Shown in pieces: positions 45,512 through 55,371 of a DNA stretch of 56,304 nucleotides. Source of the DNA: CAUPWF01 sp964367905 (GTDB lineage: Bacteria; Bacillota; Clostridia; Lachnospirales; Lachnospiraceae); the NCBI GenBank assembly GCA_964367905.1, contig CAYIZP010000017.1, positions 1-56,304 of the forward strand. The letters are read 5' to 3'. The notes beneath the pieces are model-generated. The model made no database searches. It saw only the letters and a list, made by a program, of their open reading frames with translations, and was not told where the DNA came from. Both the position numbers and the translations under genes were made by a program. Each line of letters opens with the position of its first letter. The first letter of the stretch is position 1.

Positions 45512-46225
45512 TCATAGATATTTCCTTAGACTTTTTAGAATTTTTTTCTCCATTCTGGAAACCTGAACCTGAGAAATTCCCATTCTCTTCCCTACTTCTG
45601 TCTGTGTCAAATTCGCAAAATACCGAAGTTGAATCAAGGCCTTTTCTTCTCCGATAAGTGTATCCATAATCTGCGTAACCAGAATATTATTCAGAATCGT
45701 ATCTTCCACTTCCTCTTTTTTCTCCAGCTTGTCCATCAATAAAATCTCATCTCCGTCTTTTTGATAAATTGGCTTGTGCAAGGATTCGATCTCTCTCGTA
45801 GATTCTAACGCAAGCACCAGTTCCTCTTTCTCAACCAACAGTAAATTCGCCAGCTCTTCTAGTGTCGGCTCCCTCTGTCCACGATGGAGTAGTTCCTCAC
45901 GTTTCTTATACGCCTTATACGCCATCTCCTTTAGGGAGCGGCTCACCTTTATCCTTCCATCGTCTCTTAGAAATCTTTTGATCTCACCCGTAATCAGCGG
46001 GACTGCATACGTGGAGAATTTCACATCGAAGGACAAGTCAAATTTATCAATTGCCTTCAACAATCCGATGCTTCCTATCTGAAACAAATCATCGGTTTCC
46101 ACACCTCTTCCCACAAATCGCTTTACAATACACCAAATTAGACCAACATTCTCCTTTACAACCTGTTCTCTCGCCTCTTTATCCCCATTGTGCGCCTGCA
46201 TGATTAAAGCGATTGTCTGGTCCAT
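45512..46225 (-). CDS. sigF: RNA polymerase sigma-F (forespore)
   Basis: 237 residues from ATG 46225, 2 bp after the spoIIAB stop; the longer frame to 46417 just runs through spoIIAB. Region 2 holds NVGLIWCIVKRFVGRGVETDDLFQIGSIGLLKAIDKFD and region 4 holds TQTEVGKRMGISQVQVSRMEKKI (helix-turn-helix); both are shown in pieces. SigF is the first forespore-specific sigma factor, held inactive by SpoIIAB. Operon order IIAA-IIAB-sigF is conserved. Confidence 0.97.
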   Translation of the reverse strand: MDQTIALIMQAHNGDKEAREQVVKENVGLIWCIVKRFVGRGVETDDLFQIGSIGLLKAIDKFDLSFDVKFSTYAVPLITGEIKRFLRDDGRIKVSRSLKEMAYKAYKKREELLHRGQREPTLEELANLLLVEKEELVLALESTREIESLHKPIYQKDGDEILLMDKLEKKEEVEDTILNNILVTQIMDTLIGEEKALIQLRYFANLTQTEVGKRMGISQVQVSRMEKKILKSLRKYL

Positions 46226-46227
46226 AT

Positions 46228-46758
46228 CTACAACGGCTCCCCTCCTCTTATTACGGATTTTCGCATCCGGATTGTCGTTCCAACCCCGACTTTCGACTCC
46301 ACCTCCACGCGATCCATAAACGCTTCCATAAATGCAAAACCCATACCAGCGCGTTCCATATTTGATTTCGTAGTAAACATGGGCTCCATTGCTTGGCGGA
46401 TATCTTCGATTCCACACCCTTCATCCCTCACTTCTATTTCGATTTCACTGTCACTCAACTTACATCTAATAGACACATACTTCTTATTATCTACACTTGT
46501 CTCATCATATGTATCACCCATATCACTTGTACTGCTTGCATGCCTTGCATCACTTCCATGTCTATCAACGCAGACCTCGCTTCCATATCCGTGGATAATG
46601 GAGTTCGTAACCGCCTCAGAAACAGCTGTCTTCACATCATATATTTCCTCTAAGGTTGGGTCTAATTGAGCAAAGAAGGCTCCCACTGCAACCCTTGCGA
46701 ACCCCTCATTCTGTGGAACGCTATCGAATTTCAACTCCATTTCATTTGTTGACTTCAT
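46228..46758 (-). CDS. spoIIAB: Anti-sigma-F factor SpoIIAB
   Basis: 176 residues from ATG 46758, with GAGGAGG 9 bp before it. A GHKL-type kinase that binds SigF and phosphorylates SpoIIAA. AVSEAVTNSIIHGYG is the N box, RDEGCGIEDI and GAGMGFAFMEAFMD the G boxes. B. subtilis SpoIIAB is 146 residues. The extra length is an insertion of about 32 residues (DNA 46486-46581) right after HGYG, rich in Asp, Ser and His. It overlaps the end of spoIIAA by 17 bp. Confidence 0.95.
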   Translation of the reverse strand: MKSTNEMELKFDSVPQNEGFARVAVGAFFAQLDPTLEEIYDVKTAVSEAVTNSIIHGYGSEVCVDRHGSDARHASSTSDMGDTYDETSVDNKKYVSIRCKLSDSEIEIEVRDEGCGIEDIRQAMEPMFTTKSNMERAGMGFAFMEAFMDRVEVESKVGVGTTIRMRKSVIRGGEPL

Positions 46759-47071
46759 CCACCACATCCTCCTCATATAATTGAATTATTTTTGTAATCC
46801 CTGACATTGAAAGAATCTTTTTCACCCTCTCATTGGCATTCACACCCCAAACCTCACCACCGATATTACATATCAGCTTATACCTGCCTAAAATTGCCCC
46901 AATCCCTGAACTGTCCATAAATTGTGTGTCCCTAAAATCAAAGATGATATGTTTGATATGTTTGCTCGTAATAATTCGATCCGTCTCTGTTCTTAATTCC
47001 TCTACCTGATAATGATCCACATCCTTTGGTAGAAATATTGTCAAACAATTTTCCTGTATTTGAAATTCCAT
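46742..47071 (-). CDS. spoIIAA: Anti-sigma-F factor antagonist SpoIIAA
   Basis: 109 residues from ATG 47071, directly after AGGAGGGAAG; the frame open to 47200 overlaps the TPR gene. STAS domain. MDSSGIGAILGRY contains the Ser phosphorylated by SpoIIAB. Unphosphorylated SpoIIAA frees SigF. It starts the sporulation operon. Confidence 0.96.
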   Translation of the reverse strand: MEFQIQENCLTIFLPKDVDHYQVEELRTETDRIITSKHIKHIIFDFRDTQFMDSSGIGAILGRYKLICNIGGEVWGVNANERVKKILSMSGITKIIQLYEEDVVDEVNK

Positions 47072-47087
47072 CTTCCCTCCTGTGATA

Positions 47088-47135
47088 CAATACAAAGAGG
47101 AAGACGTGACAATCCACGCCTTCCTCTTTTGTAAT
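47088..47135 (-). terminator. Terminator after the TPR gene
   Basis: ACAAAGAGGAAG and CTTCCTCTTTTGT pair, with an inner CGTG/CACG stem. It separates the TPR gene from spoIIAA, though spoIIAA lies close behind it. Confidence 0.8.
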
Positions 47136-47147
47136 TGTGATATACTG

Positions 47148-48452
47148 TTATAATTCCGATAAAATATCTGTGACTTCATTTGCCAACTCTGTGTCGGCAT
47201 ATTCGGTTAGTATCTGGTTATAATATTCTTTTGCTTGGTCAATCAGCTCCAAATCCACATATGTGTCTGCCAATAATTTCATCGCTCCATAACTGTTATA
47301 GTCTGGTCGTATTAACATGATATTTTCCAAATGTGTAGCCGCTGTATTCAAATCCGTATCTGCTATATTCTCATTCGCAGATTCAAGTGAGGATTCACAA
47401 AATGGTATCACGATGAGGGATTCCATTTCCTCGTATAATGCCAAAGCTGTTTCTCCTAGATAATCTTCATTAATGGTCCCCAATCGTTCTGCCAGTCCCT
47501 TTAAATCTGTGGTCAAATCTGGGTCGAAATCCATTTCAATTTTTATCAATTCCTCATAATCCGCCTTGATGTCATCTGCTAAAATCACATCTGCCTCTGC
47601 CTTGCTTTCTTCTAAGCGATAGGGCTCTAACTCTGATTGCAGGGCATTGATTTGAGCGTTTTGTGACTCAACTTGCTGACTATATGCCCGAATTGCATCC
47701 GCATTCTCATGAGCTTCTCCTTGTTGCAATGTGGGCAAAACCAATAAGAGGATGGCTGCGGCACCAAACACTCCCCCGATCAATAGGTTGAGAATTGTAG
47801 TCTGCATCGGATATTCCTTGATATGGGTGCTGCTCGGTTGAATGACAGTTTCATTTCCCACCTGATAAGTAACAACATCTTCCTTATCTTCCTTTGTCTT
47901 ACGACCCTTTCGTTCCTCCAACTCATTTAAGTAATAGAGAGTCAGCGCATCTGTACTGTCTAATTTCTGGGCTCGTTTTAACAATTGTCGCGCCCTACCA
48001 TAGTGTTCATACTGAATACTGAGCAAGGCGGTCAGCTGAAGCGCCTTCACAAAATCCGGACATGCGCTTACCACTTTCTTTAATTGAATATATGCCAAAT
48101 CTTCTGCCCCATTTTGGCAATATACCAAACACTGATTGTACTTTTTTATATTGTAATTATAGCCATCCAATTCATTGGGTGTCTCTTGCATTCTTCGGAT
48201 AAAATAATTCGCAACATTCTCCCGCGGCTTTAAATTCTTACTGATAATCCACTCTACCAGTGCCTCATTGATCTCACCACGACCATAATACACTAGTCCT
48301 AGTAGATTCCTCGCTGCGATATTGTGTTGGCAGTATTGCAAACTTCTCTTCAGCGCTAAAATCGCTCCTGACAAATCCCGAATATTCGCGCATTGCAAGC
48401 CACTATTGTACCAATAATTGGATTGTCTGATTACTTTCTCTGTATAATTCAT
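47148..48452 (-). CDS. TPR-repeat membrane protein
   Basis: 434 residues. TPR-like helices at about 10-180 (GAILALKRSLQYCQHNIAARN), a single membrane helix at about 220-240, a coiled-coil stretch (about 250-290), and a C-terminal TPR domain at about 330-434 outside or in the periplasm-facing side. No enzymatic motif. It may assemble envelope or division proteins. GGAGAAGG precedes the ATG. It follows the 45-residue gene and folC, so one transcript from folC is likely. Confidence 0.75.
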   Translation of the reverse strand: MNYTEKVIRQSNYWYNSGLQCANIRDLSGAILALKRSLQYCQHNIAARNLLGLVYYGRGEINEALVEWIISKNLKPRENVANYFIRRMQETPNELDGYNYNIKKYNQCLVYCQNGAEDLAYIQLKKVVSACPDFVKALQLTALLSIQYEHYGRARQLLKRAQKLDSTDALTLYYLNELEERKGRKTKEDKEDVVTYQVGNETVIQPSSTHIKEYPMQTTILNLLIGGVFGAAAILLLVLPTLQQGEAHENADAIRAYSQQVESQNAQINALQSELEPYRLEESKAEADVILADDIKADYEELIKIEMDFDPDLTTDLKGLAERLGTINEDYLGETALALYEEMESLIVIPFCESSLESANENIADTDLNTAATHLENIMLIRPDYNSYGAMKLLADTYVDLELIDQAKEYYNQILTEYADTELANEVTDILSEL

Positions 48453-48470
48453 ACCTTCTCCAATGTTCCT

Positions 48471-48608
48471 CTACTGATTTGTCTGTTCCATCATATCACG
48501 CATAATATCAGTAATATCAGTCAAATCCTCCTGATACACCGCCTGTTCTATCTCATCTACTTCAAGACTTGGTTTAAACTTCTTGATTTCATCTTCAAAA
48601 TTCAACAT
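48471..48608 (-). CDS. Small acidic protein, 45 residues
   Basis: A complete frame with AGGAGG before its ATG, between folC and the TPR gene. The sequence starts MLNFEDEIKKFKPSLEVDE and ends MMEQTNQ; it is acidic and amphipathic, with a DLTDITDIM segment. I do not recognise a family. It is likely translated with folC and the TPR gene as one operon. Its function is unknown. Confidence 0.7.
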   Translation of the reverse strand: MLNFEDEIKKFKPSLEVDEIEQAVYQEDLTDITDIMRDMMEQTNQ

Positions 48609-48620
48609 GTATTCATCCTC

Positions 48621-49907
48621 CTACTCACGATATAGGTCTTTAATCTCTCCAACCAAATACAGGGAGCCAAGTGCCAATACCATTTCATCATCTCGCTTTA
48701 ACTTCCGTGCCAATTCCCATGCTTCTTTCACATCTCGTGTTTCATATATCCTTTGACTTGTAACTACCTGAAAGAGTTCGCTCAATTTATCTGATTTCAC
48801 GCCCCTATCATTCTCTAGACTCGTGACAATATAACAGTTCACATCTAACTTTTTAGTGATAAGTTCTATAATATCCTTATAATTCTTATCCGCAACCGTT
48901 GCATATATCAGTATCCCAATCTTTCTTCCATCTTCCGCAATAGCAGAGATTGCTGCTTCATTATGCGCGCCGTCGATATACATCTTCGGCTCCAACTCCT
49001 CCATGCGACCTGGCCAATAGGTTTCATATAGAGCTTGTCTCCATGTTATACATCGTTCCTCGTCTGCGTCTAAGGCTTCTCTTAAGGCAAGGAGAGCTAG
49101 ACATGCGTTGTTCACCTGAAATTTCCCTGTGTTTCGAATCTTCCAAGTAACAGTACTATCATACTCATCTAGAAGTGAAAATGCAATATATTTCTGGTTG
49201 ATTTCTCGAATTTCGTACGCAGAATCTGACACAAATCTACATCTACTTCCTCTCTCATCAGCGACACGGGAGATGACATCCCTCACAATTCTACTCTTTC
49301 CATCACAGATAACTGATACACCTGATTTGATGATTCCTGCCTTTTCATAGGCTATTTTTTTTACCGAATCTCCCAGATATTCCATATGATCCAAACCAAT
49401 ACTCGTAATAATTGTAATCAATGGATTTTCGATTACGTTGGTTGCATCGAGTCTACCACCTAATCCAGTCTCTAAAATTGCATACTCCACCCCAGCCTCA
49501 GCAAATGCGCGAAGTGCCATTCCAAATAAGAATTCAAAAAAAGTAGGATGTGGATCACCTTCCTCCTTCATCACCTCTACCACTGCCATCACTGCCCGAA
49601 ATATCCGAACAAATTCTTCTTCTGTGATTTCCTCACCATTGACTCGAATGCGCTCTGTCAGACGCTGAAGGTGTGGAGATGTAAATAACCCCACGGACTT
49701 TCCTGTGTTGATAAACTCTCTGCACAAGATAGAATTCATATAGGCACAAGTGGAACCTTTTCCATTTGTGCCCGCTACATGAATTACTTTTAAACTTTTC
49801 TCTGGATGACCTAGCAATTCTAGAAAGCGTATGGTATGCTCTCTAGAATTCTTGGTTGAAAATTTTGGTATCTGATATATATACGAAAATACTTCGTTGA
49901 TTTGCAC
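48621..49907 (-). CDS. folC: Folylpolyglutamate synthase / dihydrofolate synthase
   Basis: 428 residues, GTG start with AGGAGAGAG before it. A Mur-ligase-type enzyme adding glutamates to folates. HVAGTNGKGSTCAYM is the P-loop, followed by GLFTSPHLQRLTERI and ETGLGGRLDATNV. The C-terminal Rossmann domain starts near 300. The next gene upstream is LTA-synthase-like, 34 bp away. Confidence 0.95.
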   Translation of the reverse strand: MQINEVFSYIYQIPKFSTKNSREHTIRFLELLGHPEKSLKVIHVAGTNGKGSTCAYMNSILCREFINTGKSVGLFTSPHLQRLTERIRVNGEEITEEEFVRIFRAVMAVVEVMKEEGDPHPTFFEFLFGMALRAFAEAGVEYAILETGLGGRLDATNVIENPLITIITSIGLDHMEYLGDSVKKIAYEKAGIIKSGVSVICDGKSRIVRDVISRVADERGSRCRFVSDSAYEIREINQKYIAFSLLDEYDSTVTWKIRNTGKFQVNNACLALLALREALDADEERCITWRQALYETYWPGRMEELEPKMYIDGAHNEAAISAIAEDGRKIGILIYATVADKNYKDIIELITKKLDVNCYIVTSLENDRGVKSDKLSELFQVVTSQRIYETRDVKEAWELARKLKRDDEMVLALGSLYLVGEIKDLYRE

Positions 49908-49941
49908 GCTATAATCCCTCTCTCCTATGCAAGAATCATAT

Positions 49942-52032
49942 CTATTCTTCTGCTAAAATTTCAGCCTGTCGATTCACCCAAGAACTTCCAAGCTTGATTG
50001 GCTCGCTGATTTGAATCTTACCATCCTCATAGACAAAGGTTGCTGAACTTCGGAAAATGGTACTGCTCGACCCCATTTGTCGAATGACGATTTCGTCTCC
50101 ATCTTCGAGAACTAATCCATCTACATCTATTCGAACTTCATTCAGGCAATCCCCGCTCTGTCTTTCTCCATTGATATAGATACGACTCCATGGAGTAAAG
50201 TTTCTTCCAACGAAGATAACTGTGTCCTCGCCTTCTGAATTCTTGGTCTGTGTAACAAAATGTAACCCTGTGTTCTGTACACCCATATGCATGTCACCCT
50301 CGTCTTTCAGAACGGTTCCTTCTTGATATGCATACTGTTCCCCATACAACAAGTCATACTGTAGCATCTCCATATCTTCTACATAGAACTCTGTATCTGC
50401 TCTCTCATCGTGATAATTAAACATAGTACCACTTTGAATCCCAACTTGCTCAAATAACTCAGCCAATGCTTGATATGTAGTAAAATCTTGATCTTTTTCT
50501 GGCAAACCAATATTATCCCAGATTAAATAATTGGTATAGAAGAGATTGCCTGTTCCTAGATCTGACTCTTCAATATCCATCGTCGGCAAATGGTCTCCAT
50601 AGAAGAGAATCACGGTCGGTTCATCACGCTCTTCTACTTCTCTGATCAGTTTGTCCACGAATTTATCCATCGCATAGACACGATTCACATATTGTTCCCA
50701 TGAATTTCGTAGACCTTCATCCTCGACTCCACTTACCACAATGGCCGGATCTTCTACCGGCTCTTCTGGATAGCTTCCATGTCCTTCCACAGTAATAGTG
50801 AAGATAAACTCTGAATCCTTTGATGTATCAAGGCAATCCACAATATTTTCAATCAAAATATTATCTGTCGCCCAACCTTGATCCGTCGTCCTTCGTATAT
50901 TCATGAACTCCTCACTTACATACCCGTCGAATCCTAGGTTATTAAACACTTCCGCACGACTATAGAAATTTCCACCGTTATTATGGAGTGCATAGCTATC
51001 GTATCCCAGTCCTTCTAGTGCTGTGGCAGCACTCTCTATCATAGTCTCACTAGCAATGGTCTTATATGGGTATTCCCCTGGTCCAAAGAACCTCATGTTC
51101 ATCCCCGTTAACATCTCAAATTCTGTATTGGCTGTTCCCGCACCAACCGAAGGCACCTCAATATATCCCGAAGAATAAGTCTCCGACAACTCTCTAAACA
51201 CTCGGATTGGATCCGATGAAAATTCTAAAAAATTCACCTCTTCCGGATCAAAAAACGATTCTAGCTGTACCACGATGATATTTGGTTGCACATCTGCTTC
51301 CATCGTTTCTGTATAAACCATCTCTCCGTCATGGGTGATGTCCTGAATCGTAGACTCATCATATAATGTTGGTTTATCCATGTCACCTTCAAACACACTT
51401 GTCATAAAGCAATAAGGTAGTCCATAGTCTTCATATGCAAAGGCTAAATTCCCAAAATATGTAGAAATCACCCTCTTCTCAATTGCCAAATCTGTTGCGA
51501 ACATCAATACAAAATACCACACTACACAAAGCATCAACATTGGAATCCGATACAGCTTCCTCTTGAATTTCCTGCCCTTTCTCCACACATGTACCAACCA
51601 AACAATAATTGCTAGAAGAAATGCACCTAGTAGAATCAACTGCGGAATCGTGAAATAAGATTCTATCATCGTCACCGCATCCTCTACCATCTTCAAATCA
51701 TATGCATTGAATGGTGTCACCCTCATGTCTAGCGTCACCCCATTCACAATACCGAGTATCAACCACAAGGAGGTGATAATCACCCTTGCAAACACTCTCT
51801 TTCTCACTAGATATACTAGAGAAAATGTAATAAATATAATAAACGAATTATAGGCAAATGCCCATGTTCTCTGATCTAAATAATTCAACGCCTCTGTAAA
51901 TGAATGTCTAGATATCCATTCAATCACAAAATTTATCATGCATGCTCCCACTGCCTCTAATAGCATGGAGATGCGATTCAAGTTTGCCCTCCAATTCGCA
52001 AGACTTGACCTTTTGTAATATAATCTTTTCAT
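49942..52032 (-). CDS. LTA synthase family sulfatase-fold protein
   Basis: 696 residues. Five membrane helices lie in the first 205 residues. The outer domain has VQLESFFDP (metal Glu near 256), GAGTANTEFEML (nucleophile Thr near 297) and FYGDHLPTM near 475. LTA synthases polymerise glycerol phosphate on a glycolipid anchor. Whether this one acts in lipoteichoic acid or a related polymer is not decided. An extra C-terminal domain of about 110 residues (LHFVTQTKNSEG on) is unusual. It sits between valS and folC. Confidence 0.88.
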   Translation of the reverse strand: MKRLYYKRSSLANWRANLNRISMLLEAVGACMINFVIEWISRHSFTEALNYLDQRTWAFAYNSFIIFITFSLVYLVRKRVFARVIITSLWLILGIVNGVTLDMRVTPFNAYDLKMVEDAVTMIESYFTIPQLILLGAFLLAIIVWLVHVWRKGRKFKRKLYRIPMLMLCVVWYFVLMFATDLAIEKRVISTYFGNLAFAYEDYGLPYCFMTSVFEGDMDKPTLYDESTIQDITHDGEMVYTETMEADVQPNIIVVQLESFFDPEEVNFLEFSSDPIRVFRELSETYSSGYIEVPSVGAGTANTEFEMLTGMNMRFFGPGEYPYKTIASETMIESAATALEGLGYDSYALHNNGGNFYSRAEVFNNLGFDGYVSEEFMNIRRTTDQGWATDNILIENIVDCLDTSKDSEFIFTITVEGHGSYPEEPVEDPAIVVSGVEDEGLRNSWEQYVNRVYAMDKFVDKLIREVEERDEPTVILFYGDHLPTMDIEESDLGTGNLFYTNYLIWDNIGLPEKDQDFTTYQALAELFEQVGIQSGTMFNYHDERADTEFYVEDMEMLQYDLLYGEQYAYQEGTVLKDEGDMHMGVQNTGLHFVTQTKNSEGEDTVIFVGRNFTPWSRIYINGERQSGDCLNEVRIDVDGLVLEDGDEIVIRQMGSSSTIFRSSATFVYEDGKIQISEPIKLGSSWVNRQAEILAEE

Positions 52033-52049
52033 AATTTCCCTATTTTATC

Positions 52050-54698
52050 CTAGCCCAACAACTTCTCAAGTCTCTCTTCCACTTGAGCCATCATTTGTCG
52101 GTATTTCTCTAATTTTTCCTTCTCTTCATTTACCTTTGCTTCTGGCGCCTTGCTCATGAATCTCTCATTACTCAGCATGCCTTCTACACGGGCAAGTTCT
52201 CCCTGTATCTTATTCTTTTCCTTGGTCAATCTCTCGACTTCTTGTTCCTTGTCCACCAATTCTTCTAATGGCAAGTATGCAACTGCATTTGCGGTTACAA
52301 CTGAGACTGCATCATCAGAGATATTTTCCTTTGTATTTTGCACATAGATAGCCGAAGCTCCCAATAATGGCATGATTTGCTCCTTGATGAGTTCAAATCC
52401 TTTTGCCGTCTTGTCCTCTTGTGCTACAAGATATACAGAGATCTTTTTCTTCATCGGCACGTTCATCTCTGCACGTAGGTTACGAATTCCACGAATTATT
52501 TCCTTTGCGTCTTCGATAATCGCTTCCATTTCTGGATAATCCAAGTCGCTTGTATATTCTGGCCATGAAGAAATCATCAATGATTCCTCTTCTGGATTCA
52601 ATGCACCATAGATCTCCTCTGATACAAATGGCATAAATGGATGTAGCAGCTTCAACCCTTGTCCCAATACATAGCGTAGTGTCCAAAGCGCTACCTTTGC
52701 CGATGTTTCATTGGTTACTTTGTTGTAGATTCTCTGCTTTGTCAACTCGATATACCAATCGCAAAACTCATCCCAGATAAAATCATAGACTTTCTGAACC
52801 GCAATTCCTAACTCGAACTTGTCCATGTTCTCTGTTACATCTTTCGCCAAACGATTTACCTTAGATAACACCCATAAATCTGCTGGTTCAAAGTCTTCTG
52901 TCTTTGGTCTCTCCATTTCCTTCTCATCTAAGTTCATCATGATGAATCTAGATGCATTCCAGATTTTATTCGCAAAGTTTCTGCTTGCCTCCACACGCTC
53001 GTGATAGAAGCGCATATCATTACCAGGAGCATTTCCTGTCACCAAGGTAAGACGTAGAGCATCTGCCCCATATTGGTCGATCACCTCAAGTGGATCGATT
53101 CCATTTCCTAGGGATTTACTCATTTTTCTTCCTTGAGAATCACGCACCAATCCATGAATTAATACTGTATTGAACGGTGATTTTCCTGTATGTGCAAACC
53201 CTGAGAATACCATACGAATTACCCAGAAGAAAATAATATCATATCCTGTTACTAACACATCTGTCGGATAGAAATAATCCAGTTCTTCTGTATTTTCAGG
53301 CCAACCCAAAGTCGAGAATGGCCATAGTGCAGAACTGAACCAAGTATCTAAGGTGTCTTCATCTTGCACAAAGGTTGTTCCATCACAATTCTTACAAGAA
53401 GTTGGGACATCTCTCGACACCTCAAATTGTCCGCATTTTTCACAATAATATGCTGGAATTCTATGTCCCCACCAAATCTGACGTGAGATACACCAATCGC
53501 GGATGTTCTCCAACCAATGTAGATAAATCTTATCAAATCTCTCTGGTACAAATTTTAATTCTTCTGTTTTGAGCGCTTCTATAGCAGGCTTTGCCAACTC
53601 TTCCATCTTCACAAACCATTGTTGTTTGATCAATGGCTCAACGGTAGTTCCACATCGATCATGCGTTCCTACGTTATGAGAATGGTCTTCAATTTTTACA
53701 AGATACCCTTCTGTTTCTAAGTCTGCAACAATCGCCTTTCTCGCCTCATAGCGATCCATTCCTGCGTATTTTCCACCTGCTTCATTGATGGTTGCATCGT
53801 CATTCATGACATTGATTTCTTCTAGATTATGGCGTCTTCCAACCTCAAAATCATTCGGATCATGGGCTGGAGTAATTTTCACTGCACCTGTTCCAAATTC
53901 TTTATCTACATAGGTATCTGCCACGATATCAATCTCACGATTCATCAGTGGGAGCAATGCTTTCTTCCCGATCAAATCTGTGTATCGCTCATCCTCTGGA
54001 TGTACGGCAATGGCTGTATCTCCTAGCATAGTCTCCGGTCTGGTAGTAGCAACTTCTAGGAACTTCTCCGTTCCTAGAACTGGATATTTAATATGCCAGA
54101 AATGTCCTGCTTTCTCCTCATGCTCCACCTCCGCATCCGAGAGAGAGGTCTTACATTTTGGGCACCAGTTGATGATACGAGATCCCTTATAAATATAGCC
54201 TTCTTCGTATAATTTGATAAATACTTCCTCTACTGCCTGAGAGCATCCCTCGTCCATGGTAAAACGCTCACGATCCCAGTCACAAGAAACTCCCAATTGT
54301 TTTAATTGGTCGTTGATCGCGCCGCCGTACTCTTCTTTCCACTCCCAAGTACGTGCCAAGAAGGCTTCTCTTCCCATTTCTTTCTTGTCGAGACCTTCTT
54401 CTTTCAGTTGGTTGGTTACCTTAACCTCTGTAGAGATTGCGGCATGGTCTGTTCCAGGAATCCAAAGTGCATTGTATCCTTGCATTCTCTTGTATCGAAT
54501 CAAAATGTCTTGTAATGTATTATCTAGGGCATGTCCCATATGTAATCTGCCTGTAATATTTGGTGGCGGCATTACAATGGTAAACGGTTTTTTGCTTCTA
54601 TCTACCTCTGGATGAAAATACTTCTTTTCGCACCATTTTTTATATAGTTTATTCTCTATCTGTTTCGGGTCATATTTCGTTTCAAGTTCTTTTCCCAT
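52050..54698 (-). CDS. valS: Valyl-tRNA synthetase
   Basis: 882 residues from ATG 54698 (AGAGGA before it); the open frame to 54758 has no ribosome site. It charges tRNA-Val. HMGH near residue 53 and KMSKS near 525 are the class I signatures; the editing domain lies between. A coiled coil ends the protein (about 820-882). No T-box leader is seen in the upstream gap, which instead holds the 50-bp dispersed element. Confidence 0.97.
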   Translation of the reverse strand: MGKELETKYDPKQIENKLYKKWCEKKYFHPEVDRSKKPFTIVMPPPNITGRLHMGHALDNTLQDILIRYKRMQGYNALWIPGTDHAAISTEVKVTNQLKEEGLDKKEMGREAFLARTWEWKEEYGGAINDQLKQLGVSCDWDRERFTMDEGCSQAVEEVFIKLYEEGYIYKGSRIINWCPKCKTSLSDAEVEHEEKAGHFWHIKYPVLGTEKFLEVATTRPETMLGDTAIAVHPEDERYTDLIGKKALLPLMNREIDIVADTYVDKEFGTGAVKITPAHDPNDFEVGRRHNLEEINVMNDDATINEAGGKYAGMDRYEARKAIVADLETEGYLVKIEDHSHNVGTHDRCGTTVEPLIKQQWFVKMEELAKPAIEALKTEELKFVPERFDKIYLHWLENIRDWCISRQIWWGHRIPAYYCEKCGQFEVSRDVPTSCKNCDGTTFVQDEDTLDTWFSSALWPFSTLGWPENTEELDYFYPTDVLVTGYDIIFFWVIRMVFSGFAHTGKSPFNTVLIHGLVRDSQGRKMSKSLGNGIDPLEVIDQYGADALRLTLVTGNAPGNDMRFYHERVEASRNFANKIWNASRFIMMNLDEKEMERPKTEDFEPADLWVLSKVNRLAKDVTENMDKFELGIAVQKVYDFIWDEFCDWYIELTKQRIYNKVTNETSAKVALWTLRYVLGQGLKLLHPFMPFVSEEIYGALNPEEESLMISSWPEYTSDLDYPEMEAIIEDAKEIIRGIRNLRAEMNVPMKKKISVYLVAQEDKTAKGFELIKEQIMPLLGASAIYVQNTKENISDDAVSVVTANAVAYLPLEELVDKEQEVERLTKEKNKIQGELARVEGMLSNERFMSKAPEAKVNEEKEKLEKYRQMMAQVEERLEKLLG

Positions 54699-54775
54699 TT
54701 CTAAAATCCTCTCTATTTTTGTTCTCACAATCATATGATAATCGGGGAGATTTGTCAAGTTTCGACGCTCTTCCT

Positions 54776-54825
54776 GTAACTATTCAGCCTAAACATCTCG
54801 GATGAATCACTGCGTGATCTGTTAC
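54776..54825. repeat. Solo 50-bp copy of the 8-kb palindromic element
   Basis: It matches the reverse complement of 8051-8100 with 3 differences in 50 bp, and itself starts with GTAAC and ends with GTTAC. It ends at the stop codon of the HD gene. Confidence 0.8.
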
Positions 54826-55358
54826 TAAAAGTTTTCCCGAATTAGGCGACAGTATTCTTCGTATTGTGGTGTATCACCCATGCTTTCACGCAAAGAATCA
54901 CGAACCCCCTTGTAATACCATCCAATAACCCCCTTGTCTCCCATGCTGAATCGCTTCCAGAATTCTTCCCCTTCCACCGGATAATCCCTTGCGATATCAC
55001 GCATATTGGATAACTTATCTCCCAATGCAACAATCTGCACTTCCCACGATGCTTCATTTAATCTGCGAATCGTAGTCTGTTTTCTCACGAGCCATGTTTG
55101 TGATTTATCTTCGCTCTCTTGATCCACAATATCGGCAATTCGTTTTCCAAACACTTCCTCTAACAACTCTCTTGTCACATCCTCACAATCCTCTATGGTA
55201 TCGTGAAGGTAGGCCGCACATATCACATCCTCGTCATCGGTCAATTGCAAGACAATATCGCCCACCTCCATTGGGTGGACGATATATGGTATGCTTGTTC
55301 CTTTTCTCAGTTGGCCCTCATGCGCTTTCTTAGCAAATTCCACTGCTTTTTCTATCAC
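54825..55358 (-). CDS. HD-domain protein, (p)ppGpp hydrolase-like
   Basis: 177 residues. KAHEGQLRKGTSIPYIVHPMEV, AAYLHDTIEDCEDVT and LGDKLSNMRDIARD match the HD hydrolase half of RelA/SpoT proteins, including the HD pair and the Asp that binds Mn. No synthetase half is present. It may hydrolyse (p)ppGpp or related nucleotides. The stop codon TAG uses the first base of the 50-bp dispersed element, so the C-terminus may have been trimmed by that insertion. Confidence 0.88.
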   Translation of the reverse strand: MIEKAVEFAKKAHEGQLRKGTSIPYIVHPMEVGDIVLQLTDDEDVICAAYLHDTIEDCEDVTRELLEEVFGKRIADIVDQESEDKSQTWLVRKQTTIRRLNEASWEVQIVALGDKLSNMRDIARDYPVEGEEFWKRFSMGDKGVIGWYYKGVRDSLRESMGDTPQYEEYCRLIRENF

Positions 55359-55371
55359 GCCATTTGCCTCC

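Noticed and set aside
46228..46417. 64-residue N-terminal extension of SigF
   Set aside because: It overlaps spoIIAB in another frame; the ATG at 46225 directly follows the spoIIAB stop and matches family length.
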